DNA from: Orthonyx spaldingii
Lineage: Eukaryota > Chordata > Aves > Passeriformes > Orthonychidae
Length of the DNA stretch: 64,000 bases
NCBI GenBank assembly: GCA_013397795.1
Contig: VZTJ01000101.1
Span: 62,001-126,000, forward strand
Direction of reading: 5' to 3'
The notes under the pieces are model-generated. The model was given only the letters and a program-made list of their open reading frames with translations. It did not search any database and was not told the origin of the DNA. Shown piece by piece: positions 13,301-25,300 of this stretch (position 1 is its first letter; every line of letters starts with the position of its first letter). The position numbers were made by a program, and so were the translations under genes.

Positions 13301-16300
13301 TTGACGTGCAAACCAAAAAGAAAACCGAAACAATTTCATTGTTTCGCACGACAGAATGACCCAAAGTTGGTACCGTGGCCTCCAACCGGTCTCTGAATTC
13401 TATTAAAAAAAAAAAAAAAGATTTCAGAGTGTCTCTAATTTTACCCATCTCCAGTTGGTTTTTCCATCTTTTCATGAATTTTCTTGAGAAAATGAGATGT
13501 GTGAAAAAAACCAAATTTTAGCCTGGTGCATCAGTGTGTTACTGTTTGGTGTCTGTTGTTTATCTGAGGGGTGCTCCTGGAGCTGCTGGGATTCAGAAGG
13601 ATGGGAAAGGGTATTTGATTCTTTATTTCCTTTTTTCAGGCAAAGGAGGAGGCAGAGCAGGTGCTCCTGTCTGTGTTAGACAGCCTTGGCTTAGCACAGC
13701 TGAAATCTGCTTTACGGTGTGTATTTCCAGAGTTACTGATTGCTCACTGTCCCTCTGGGTTGGCTGCTTTGGGGGAAAAAATATCAATTATAAACTGAAA
13801 AATATTAATTTAAAACTGAACTTACCTGACTGCCAGATTCCAAGACTTCATAATGCATTCAGACTTTAAAAATCATTATAATGATTCAATTTTCCTGCTT
13901 TCTTAATCACTTATTTTGCTTTAAGTCTATTCCTGCCTATTTTTCACATTGAAAAGTATAAACCTCACGTTTCACCTGTACAATTTCTGTTCTACAGCTC
14001 CAAAATCGCTTTTCAAATTCAGGCTGTGAACAACCATGGCAGGTTTGTATCACTGTCTTAACAACTTCTTGTTATTAATTAGTGCTTTTCGTACAGGGAT
14101 AAATTTAATTTTCTTCTCTTGGAACTCCTGCAAAAACCTTGTGTTTGATTATTTCATACAAAATGTGCTAAATGCTTTTGTGTCTGAGATAGTTCAGTGA
14201 TTCCATATCTGTAATTCTGTGGAATCTTAAAAAACATTAAAAGAAATAAAAAGCAGTTGGGCAGCCCAGTTTTATTAACTGCTAATGAGTAGAAGCAACA
14301 TAAGCTCATTAAGAGCTTCGTTTTAAAAATGTTTAATTTTAATTTAGTTGATATCAGAAACTTGTGCTTATTTAATCCCCACATGGATATTTTTTTAGTT
14401 GACTGAAATGACCTGCACAAATAAGAGTTTATTTTAAAATAAACCAGCTTTTTTGCTGCTGTGGAGTCACAGGAAATGGTCTAACTTTTAAATATTTAAT
14501 TGTCATTGTTGTTCTAGAATTACTCCGTTAGATAACGAGGACAGCCTGAGTTTGATCAAAACGGTAAGTAGTAGTAATAATAATAATAATAATACTGATG
14601 TAATTAGAAAATAGAGCTCAAGTGTCTGTTTTTCTGGGGCATGCTGAGATTTTTCTATGAATACAAGTGTAAGGAGAGAGATGAGAGAGATTTCAGATGT
14701 TGAGACAGGTTTAACAAGAAGTCAGAATTCAGAATAAAACCTTAACACACATTTATGATCTCAGACTTTCACCACAATATAGAAACAGTGGTTTAGGATG
14801 TTTGAAACATGCAGATTTTGCTGTTTCAATTGAAATATTTCAAGTTCTGCTTTCTCTTCTCTTCCCTCCAACTGCTGGCTTGCTGCAGGCATCTATGATG
14901 GTGTTTGACATTCCAGACCTGCTCACGGGGAGAGGATGCTTGGGGTCTGTTGTGTTTTCAGAGTCCTTTCTGACATCACAGATACAAGTCAAAGAAAAAG
15001 GTGAATATTTTAAATTCTAACACCACTCTCGTCCTTCTCTTGGCTTTGCTGTGATGGGAAAGCCAAAGGAATTCCTGTGGATGTTATTGCTGGTACCGTG
15101 ATGGGTTTGGAACATTTTCTGGGGGGAGAAGAGCAAAGAAAGAAGCTACAGAAAAACCAGAATAAATCAGGATTTCTTTGGAGCTCTGTAGCAGCTCTGT
15201 GTATGTCAGGGCACAAGAAAAGTGGGAGTTCATCTGCTGTGAAAGCTTCATTTAAACACTCAGACATCCTTAAAATAACAAGATTTTCATGTTTACTGAA
15301 AAAAATTTCAAGTCTTAGAAGTAACTCACTGAACATTCTGAACTGTATGGGTGCTATTAGTTGAGTGGCCATGGTGGTATTAGGCCAAAGGCTGGATTTG
15401 GTGACCTTGGAGGTCTTTTCCAACCTTTATAATTCCCTGATTTTCCTGCTTGGCTTCCTGCAGATGGCAGCATCAATCCAGACTGCAGCCACGTCGTGCT
15501 GACCGCGGCTATCCCGAGGTTCTCCTCCTGGCTGGTGAGTGAGTGAGTGAGTGAGTGAGTGAGTGAGTGAGTGAGTGAGTGAGTGAGTGAGTGAGTGCCC
15601 ACAGCCCCAGCTCAGCTCCTCCACACACACACCCCCACAGCAAAACTTGGTGTGGGAGCGTGGATGTCTGGGGAAAATGTGGAACTGAAACGTGGCTGTT
15701 GAAACAGAATGTTGTAATATTAACATATCCTGATTTTTTAAATTTGAACAGTAAGTGAGAAACTAAGGGGAAACAAGCTGATGGTTCCATTCACAGCACA
15801 AGTTTTAAATGATTTCATTTTCACCTCTTCAGTTTTTTAGCTGTTTAAAGGTCTGGGTGTTTTTGAAGTGCACAGTGTGACTTTTGAAACTTCGGTTTAT
15901 TGTGGGGCGCTTTAGGTCACCCCAAAAGAAAGTCAGGACTGATTGCAGACCTAATATACTACACTGTGTGAGAGAGAGTTCCAAAGAATATAACAAAGCT
16001 GGGCATTGCCCTTTGGCAGTGCCTGCTTGAACAGTAATGAAAAAAAAAGACTGGGTGGGATACACTGCTTTCTATCTATATAATATTATTTTGGTCTATA
16101 AAACAATTTAATGGGGAGAATGTGGTGCAGAAAATTATTTTGGTCCCATGGTAACACAGCATTAAGAGCACAAAATTGTTTTTGAAGCACTCTGGGCTCA
16201 GGGCTTTTTCTGTCTGTGGTACCTGAAGTTCTTTTTGCCTGAAAACTTCTTTAATGCTTTTTATTTAGTATTGGACTCACCTTATTTATATAAATCACAA

Positions 16301-19300
16301 TTCAAATGGAAATTGTTTCTGGCTACAGGTTGAAGACAGTGATGTGAAACTTTCTGAAAAGGCACAGCAAGTATTGAAGGTAAAATGAAATATTTTTGTT
16401 ACACTTTGATGAACCAGTATTTGAAAAACTTGAGCTCTTTTATTGTGTGTGTTAGTTCCCTTCTACAAGGCTTGCCTGTTCTGCCCTGCCTTTTTCAAAT
16501 TTTGACATACAAAATAATATATTGTGTGTAAAAGTTTGAGGGTTTCTTTATTTCAAAGAATCACAAAACCCAAGAGCAAAAAGAGTTCTAATAAAACTAT
16601 GATTTCATGGAAGTCTCACTGAGCATTACTCATGGAGCTCATGCGTTTCCAAAAGCCCCCAAAACTTGATGCAACTTTCTTTTAACTTAATTAGCATGCT
16701 AATGTCTAAAGGAAAACACTCTAAGCACTAGGCAAAAAAAAGAGGTTGGAATCTGGGAACATCTTAAATCACATGAGTTTCACATTTGTGGTGTAATTTG
16801 TGGTTCCCAGGAATGTTCATTATAAATAGATTTATTTTCATGTAATATACTTTTAGCTCAGTAGACTGACAAACTCAAAACAAAAAGCTCAGCCTTGTGG
16901 TTGTGACAATGACTTGTAACTTCATAGCTGCTGGCAAAAGCAAAATGGGGGGAAGGCTTTTAAAAAATTCTCCTCTTGCCTTGCTGTCTTTCCCTGGTCC
17001 TTCTGTATCCATGCAGCATAAAACTCTTTTAGACAGATGCTGTTTAAAAATAAAATATTTTCTCTTGGAGCAAAAGCAGAAGAAAATGTTCCTGCCTGGA
17101 TTAGTCCTTGATCCAGTCTGTGATGTTGCTGTTTGGTTTTTTTCCTGTTTAGGAAGACAAATCTTTCCTGGGCACTTTCCTCACTGGGGGTGATGGAGTG
17201 TATCTCTGTTCCAGCAATCCACAGGCCATGCCTGAAGAAGGTGAGATGTAATTGTTTTTTTTTTTTGTTTTTTTTTTTTTGTTTTTGCTTGTTTTGATCT
17301 TTTTTGTTCCATTTTTTAAACATGAGAGACAAATTCTGGTGTTCACACTCTGCTGAGCCAAACGATGCCATCATCTTAAGCTTTCATTTTGCCTTTATAA
17401 GTATCATGTGTTAAATTCCGTGTCTGGTCCTTTTGTCCCCAACCTCTGCCTGAAATTCCTGGTCCTGGAATGAGAATTCCTGCTGAGCTGCAGGGTTTGG
17501 AGGCACATGGGGCTCTCACATGGTGGACACTGAGGCTTTGCAGACCTGAGAGGTGGCTTTTCCCCACAGCTCACGTCCAGCATGCACAGACAGGCTCTTC
17601 CTGTCCTTCACAGATGAGGTGCCAGATATTTTCTGCCTCTTCTGGGTCTGCATGAATGTGAGGTTGGAAAGATTGGGCATTGCAGAAGTGCCATGGGCTC
17701 CCAGCTCAGGAGGAGAAGGCAAATGTTCCTGTCAAACCCTCCTCCTGGAGCTGACATGTTCCAGTTTTCTTCTGTTGTCATTTTCTCCTGGGAATTCAGA
17801 GCTTGTCAGCACAGGTGCTCACTGTGTTACAGAAAAATGCTTGATCTTGGTCCTTTTCAGATTCAATCCAGTTACTGTGGTTTTGATCACTGGCAGCAGT
17901 CTTGCATTATTCCTCCTCTTTTGGTGCCTTGTGCTTCAAGAACTTAAATAACATGAAAATCCCAGGAATAAGACTGGAGACAATTTGATAGAACTGTTGC
18001 ATTTCCCTCCCTCCCTCGTGCCTTGAATCAATTGATACTTTTTAAGGCATAATACTTTTATATTCTACAATACAGAGAAGGAGTTGCTGTCACAGTGCTG
18101 ATGTGCAGCAGAGATAGTGAATATCTGACACTAAGTGCTTGGTGCTGACAGTTTTTAGAGGAGAACCTTCAGCTTTATTGTCTTTGCCCTGTGGTGTCGA
18201 GGATAAATAATGATGTGCAAGGCAATTAAACAGCAACCCTCACAGAAGGGAAGCTGCTTTTGCTCTAATTGATCAGATTTCAAAGAAAAGAGGTTAATGC
18301 AGAGTGTGATACTCAGCTGTTTTGCAATGCAGTGCTGTGGGCACTTGTTCACTCAGTAAATAACAGGAGAACACTGGATTTTTTTTNNNNNNNNNNNNNN
18401 NNNNNNNNNNNNNNNNNNNNNNNNNNNNNNNNNNNNGGGATTTTTTTTTTTTTTTTCCTTTTTTTTTTTTTTTGTTTTTTTTTTTTGGTTTTTTTTTTTT
18501 TGTTTTTTTTTTTTTTTTTGAGGGGGGAGATTTGTGAAGTTCAGTGTTTTGCTGACTCTTGAGCTGGAGAGTTACAAGTAGGTGATGGAAGGACCATTAT
18601 GGAACACTGCAAGGGGTGTGAGATTCTCTCAGGTGTCAAGTGACAGTGAGGTTGATCTCGTTCCCCAGTTTGTTGTGCTTAAATGTGGGCTCTGCTGAGG
18701 TTGCAGCCCTGTAGTCTGGCACTATGAAATGCAAAAGATGCATGGAATCATGGAATAGTTTGGGTTGGAAAGGACCCTAAGGAACATTTAATTCCAACCC
18801 CCTGCCGTGGGCCCGGACACCTCCCACTATCCCAGGCTGCTCCAAGCCCCATCCAGCCTGGCCTTGGACCCTTCCAGGGATCCAGCCACAGCTTCTCTGG
18901 GCACCCTGTGCCAGGGCCTCCCCACCCTCACAGGGAACAATTCCTTCCCACTATCCCATCTAATCCTGCTCTCCTTGAGCTTAAAGCCATTTTTATTAAA
19001 GCCTTAATGCTGAATAATTTTGGAGATTTTATTCCAAGTTCCCATTTCAAGAGTAAAACATCTTTATTTCTGTATTATTTCTTCCCAGCATTGTTTGTGC
19101 TACCTGTGCAGGCAGTTTTAGCTGAATATTTTAATTCCTTTGGGTTTTTTTTCTGAAAGAAAATATTGAACCTTCCCCTTTTGCTACCTCACAAAGTTCC
19201 CAGTGTGGGATGTGATCTTGCTTTTAGTGCCTGGTCCAGCACTGGTAGCAGAGTCCAGCTTGGGCATTTTCTTTCTTGTGCCTGTCAGAAATAAACTCTT

Positions 19301-22300
19301 TGCTGATATCAGTTTCTAGCACTTCAGTGGAATTTTGTTTTATCCATTGTATCACCCAGACTTGCTGTTTCTGGGTTTCCAGCTGTTCTCCTTCCTGCAG
19401 GTTTGTTAAGGACCAAAATGTAAATGTTATAATGTTTTAAGTGGACAAGTCAAACAGTGTTATAATGGTTAAATGGAACATGTAAACACTGTTACATTTT
19501 AAACTAATTATTAAGTTAAAGTTTAGTTTAAAGGGTAAATTTTAAGTTAAATTTCAACAATTTAAATTGAACAGAGACAATGTTTAAATTTTCCACTTAA
19601 ACATTTTTACACTGTTCACTTTGTTACAGTTCCAGTTAAAATTTCATTTATTTTGGATGCAGTCTTTTCTTGTATTGTCAGTATAAACTCTTATATTGTC
19701 AATTTTATATTTCTGGAAGCTTGAAATTGGACAGGATGGATTTTTTTTTTTGCATTTAAATTTAAAAAAATTGTCAGAATATTTATGACAGTTGGCTCTA
19801 TGGGGTCAGATGAAGTTAAATGCAGTTGTAGTCATGATTCCTGCTCTTGATAGTGAGATGCAGTAAAGACTGGATGGTTGTGCTCACTAAATACTATCCC
19901 AAAGCAACTTTACTGCTTGTTAATACAACAAAATCCTGCAAGAACTTAGATTTCTTCCTCAGGAAGAAGAGTCAGTCACCAGGAGAAGCTGCAATGTTGA
20001 TTTGTACTTCATACAATTCTTTTTCATTCCAATTCTAGGCAAATTGTATTTCTTCTCCGATGGCATTCTCTTCTCTGATCCCCACCACGGCAGCATTTCC
20101 ATTCCCAAGAACCACATGAGTTCCATTTCTCTCTATGATGGGGTGAGTATTTTGTCTGTTCTTACTGTCATAACTTCCAATCAGTTTTTAACAATAATTC
20201 TGTTGGGTCCTGGTTCAAAGTTTAGATTTCAGCTGCAGTTCTAAGTGTCTGTACAACTGTAATAACTGATGCAAATCTCTGCTCTTTTGGTGCTGATTAA
20301 CTGAAATTAGTGAGTAAGGAGGAGAGAATTTTGTATTGGAGTTAGCAGTGTGGTGTTAATAATGTGAAAACTGCTTCTTATTAAAAGAAAAATTGCAGAA
20401 CATGACGTTCATCAAGCATCTCACAGTGTGAAGTGATGGGTAGAGAAGAGTTCAAGGTGTGGTGAAGTCATAGGGTGTTTTGGAGGGTGAAATGCTGCCT
20501 TTTATTAAAAATAGATTTAAATCGATCACTTGGCCACCAGAGCAGTGTCCTGGCTCAGTGGAAATTGAGATTTTAGTGATGGCAACTCAGCTCTCTTCAC
20601 CTCAGGGCAGAGACACTGGGTTAACCATCACTTCTTCAGGGTGGAAAAGAGATTGTTTATGTTGGTTACTGTTTCCTAAACACTGGGGAAAAAAAAGAGT
20701 TTCCTTTAGTTTCCCTTTTGTTCAGGTACAGTATTCCCCATTTGGTCAGTGGCCTCCTGCAGCATTGTGCTGGGTGATCTCATCACACAATACAGGAAAC
20801 CAGTGAAATACAATAAAAGTGTGTGATTCAATTGAGATGAAAACACAGCAGCTCAGAGAGTCTTACCTTAGCTGCCTTTTCTTGGACATCACATTGATTG
20901 CCCCTTGGTAATTCAAGCAACTATTTTAACACTGACCTTCCTTTTATTGTTTGAGTCAAGACACTCACTTTCATAAAAGTTGCTATTTCTGGGACCTGGC
21001 CATCATTCTTGAACTGATGCCAGGTTTTTGTGTGAAGCTAAGCCTTGACAGGGAGTGTATTATTGTTCCACTGACTTGGCAGAACGCAAGGGTGGAGGGT
21101 TTGAACTGCTAAGAAGTGACAGGAGAAGCAGGGTAATTGTTGGTTGCTCTTTCCAAAAGTTCTTGCAGCGAGATGGATGGAAAAGAAAAAGGATAATTTA
21201 ATGCTTGGATTAAAATAAAAGCTATGAAGCTTTGAAGTGATGCAAAATGCAATTTTTTAGCAGCTTTATCATGCTGCCTGTGGGATATTCTTCTTTTTAA
21301 CTTAAAAACGTCTGCACTTCTGCTCCAGCACATGCTGCAGACTCCTGTGTTGTGAGGAACTGGGCACTGAGCTGCCTCTGAGCTCCTGAAATCTCTGGGG
21401 CTCATGGAGTGCACGGAGGGCAGGGGAGATTCTGACCATTCATCAAGGCAACAAATATCACCAAGCAATGTTTAGATTTCACAACGACATGAGCATCTTG
21501 TAAAACTTGGAGCTGGCTCCTTTCAGCCCCATGTCCGTGGGGATTATTGCTGCTGCTTTTCAGCTCTTTTCAATATGTGGAGCCCGAGATGTTTTCCAGG
21601 AGCAGATTTGTTGGACACTTCTCATGCTGGCTGCAGCGTGGATGAGCTGGCCTTTGAGTCACTTCTCAGGCAATCCCGAAGCCATCCTGCACAATCCAGG
21701 ATCTGTGGATTCTGTTCCAAAAGCCATTTTCTCTTAAAAGAAATTCTTCTCTCTTAGGAGAGTATTTTTGTTTGTTCTTCAGTACCCTCAGTGACTTTGA
21801 GAGGATTATTTTTATAATTAATCCCTCAGTCAGCAAAGCAGAGAGATTCTGTTTGCAACTGTCTCTGAGTTGATACCAATTCCTATGTAACAGTTCCCCA
21901 ACCTGAGCTTTTTCTTCTCAAGAAGGAGTACAGTGAGTTCTTTGCTGTTGAAAGTGAAGAGGATGCCATTAAAATTCTGATTTGAGCCTTAAATAATTAA
22001 ATTCCCATTTCCCAGACAGCTTTCATGCTTCTGAATTGTTCTGATTTTCTAAAACTTTGGTGTGAAAAGAGTTACAAGTCAAAGCTTGAACATAAAACAC
22101 TTCAGCATCCTGCAGATTTGTACATATGCCTGAAAATCCAGAATCATGGAATTGTTTGGGTTGGAAGGGACCTTAAAGACCATCTTGTTCCAACCCCCTG
22201 CCATGGGCAGGGACACCTTCCACTATCCCAGGTTGCTCCAAGCCCCGTCCAGCCTGACCTTGGACACTTCCAGGGATGGGACATGTCCCACCACTCTGGG

Positions 22301-25300
22301 AAAAAAAACCCAAAACAAAGTGAAAAACAAGTCAGTGTTTCCTTAGAGCAAAAATTGGACAACCTGAGTTAAATGCTTCTGAGGGAAACACAACTTGAGG
22401 GCTTCAGCATCCTCTTGGTGAAGACAATTCATGGTACAAAGAGTTTGCAAGAGCACCTTGCCATCCTTGTCACCTTTTTAGCTGGCATTTAATTCATTTT
22501 TCAAGTGGTGCCTGTGTTGGAGATGTGGGTGTAGATGAAGAGTTTGTTGTTGGAAGCAGTAGCAGAGGAAGAGTTTAGGTTTTGGTGTAGACAAGAGAAG
22601 ATATTAAAATGCCAGCTTTTGTTTTCAGGACAAAACTTAGGTGCTTAGATCAATCAGATCCTTTATTTTAAGCTTGTGATATCTCCAGTAGCTGCAGAGT
22701 AGGAACTGAGGGTTGCTCCACCCCTCCTGCTCCATCCCTGTGCCGTGCAAAGTAGGGAATGTTAATTACAACTTGTCCTGTTTCTTCTTTTTCCAGGATT
22801 CCAACAGTGTTGTTGCTGCTCTCTTCATAGACTTCAAAAGTTCCCTGCTTCCTCATCTACCCGTTGAATTCCACACCCAGAGCAACTTTCTGATGATTGC
22901 ACTTTTCCCCAAAAGAAAGATTTATAAAGCTTTTTATTCACAGGTAAAGTTAAAAAACAAAGTTTGGTTGGGGTGGGGGAGAAACCACATAATGGCTCTG
23001 TGTGTTTAAGATGTGTGAGAAACTCAAATTTCTGTGTGAATTTCCAGTGATGGTGGTGCTGGTTGAGTTTAATGCTCCCCATGTGCTTTCACTTTGCCTT
23101 CTGAAGGCAGTGAGGGCTCTAAAAGCTCCTTTTCTGAGTTACATTTCAATGTAGCCCTGGTGTGTAATTGGCTGCAGGGATTGTATGGAGTGGCAGAGGT
23201 TCCATTGTGTGTTTTTGTGGTCAGACACATTTGGATCGTGATCCTTGGCGAAGTGGAGTTAAAGTTTTTAAGTGTCCCATATGGCATTGTATTATTCCCT
23301 AAGTAGGTTGGCTTTGTGCATTGTGCTGCAGAGGCTTTTAATAAACCAAACTTTATAACAATAGTGCTTTTGAGGAAATGAGCCTGGAGATTTTAGGACT
23401 TCACAAGGGTTTTAGGATGTGCTCATCACACTGGGCTGGAAAAGACCACCTAGCTCAGTGAGTAGTCCCCACTGGTTGTATTAATGGTGCCATAAAATGG
23501 CTCCTCTTTTTATCTTAAGTGTTTAAATTCCTCCCACTGTTCCACTCTGTGAATGGTTGGGGATCTGTTGTTTGTTTGTATTTGAATTTTCAGCCTATTT
23601 TATTAATTCTACTTTTATATCTGGTTTATTTTTCTTTTCCCTACCGGAGCACATCCTCAAGACACTCAGAAATCTCAGACCTATTCTTTCTGCTTTATTT
23701 GACCTAATAAAACAGAACCAGATCCTTTTTAATCTGTGCCTATAAAAAGTTCTTTTTTCTTCTGATAGTTGTAATGCTTTTCTTTTGAGCTGGTTTTTGG
23801 CTGTAGATATCCAAACTGTGTGTAGTATCTGAGATGAGAGTATTTGTTTCCTCTGCTGCTTTTTCTCAGGGCTATTTGTTCCTGTCCTCCTTTGAGTTAA
23901 TTGTTTTTTTTTTTTTTCTGAACAATTCCACACTGAGGTTCAGTTTTGGCAGTTTAAGTTTCTCATCTGGCACCACACCAGTTGCTTTGCTCGAGTAGAT
24001 AAAACAAATCTTTTGTCTTCAGGATGTTCTCTCATGAACAAAACTCTTCATCAAATTGAGTGTACCTGATTGTGCAAGCCATGGAAATACATTATTGTGT
24101 TTTGTCAGTACTTACCTTCAGGTATTTATTTTTGTCAGTACTTACCTTCCTCTAAAACTCTTCCTAAAAGGTTGTGTGCCTCACAGGTTACAAAGATTCA
24201 CTAAAATTTAGGTACTAAATTCACTAAAATTTAGGCTACTTTCACTCTTCTAAATTACCTGGTTTGATACCTCACTCACTGGACCTATGCTTTGCTTATT
24301 CCAAGCCTCCTGGAAACAGGGGATGGCAACTGCCCTTACCCCAGATCTGGGTTTAGCCAAAACTGAGATGTTGAGCCCACAGAGCTGAAATGTGGTGTGC
24401 AGACCCTGTGAGGGTGGGATGATGCTTTCCACATCCTCACTCTAATGGGTATGGGAGGAGAGTTTGTTCAGGCTTTGGGATGTGTTGATTGCTCTCATTT
24501 TTTTCCTTCAATACCATAGCAGCTCTTTTTTAAACTTTCATTAAGTTAGACAAAAATGCTGGATATATTTCCACTTCTTAGCCTGACCTATGTTTTCACT
24601 TTATCCCCAACCCTTTGGTTCCCACAGAACACAATTTCTCCATGACCATTCCTTTTTTCCATCCCTCCCAGACATTTCTTTTAGCCCCTTCTGCCTGTTT
24701 TGAAGTGGTTATTTCTTGAGTTGCGTGGATCCTTCTGCATGAGCAATATTGCCTTTGTTAATATCAAAAGTAGATTTTATTTTGATGGTTTTTATCTCCT
24801 ACCCTTGTGTTTTGGATGCTGAGTTTTTAATGGAAAGCAGTTGTGTCCCCCCCCCCATCCCCAGTTGTTTTGTCTTGCAGACAGTTATTGTGAAAAATGA
24901 CAATGGCTGTTGCCTTTACTTAGGAAAAAAAGGGAAATACCAAACTCTGACAGGACTTTGTGATTCATCTGAGTCTGATTTCTAGGTTCACAGTGCCATT
25001 CAGATTAATGTCTCTTGGCTGGAGCCATAGGATGTGAGCCAAAACATTCCCTAGAGAAACGAAGGGTTTCCTTTTCTTTTGGGAAGAAACAGAGTTTTTC
25101 TTCAATTTCTAGTAATGATTGCTGCAATCTCACCTCATGAAAATTACAGCAGTGCTTCAAAGAGACTTGGATTAATTCAGTTCCTGCAGCAGAGCACTTG
25201 GGCTATAAACACCTACATTTTTATCAGGGAAAATGAGGCCATTTCAGTAAATTCCTAAAGCAGTTCCAGTCTAACCAAAGAAAAGGTTACAAACTGTGAT

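Noticed and set aside
15357..15790. Minus frames with LTHSLTHS repeats
   Set aside because: Translation of the GTGA microsatellite next to exon w14.
18269..18562. + frame crossing the N gap with a poly-Phe tract
   Set aside because: Product of poly-T and N.
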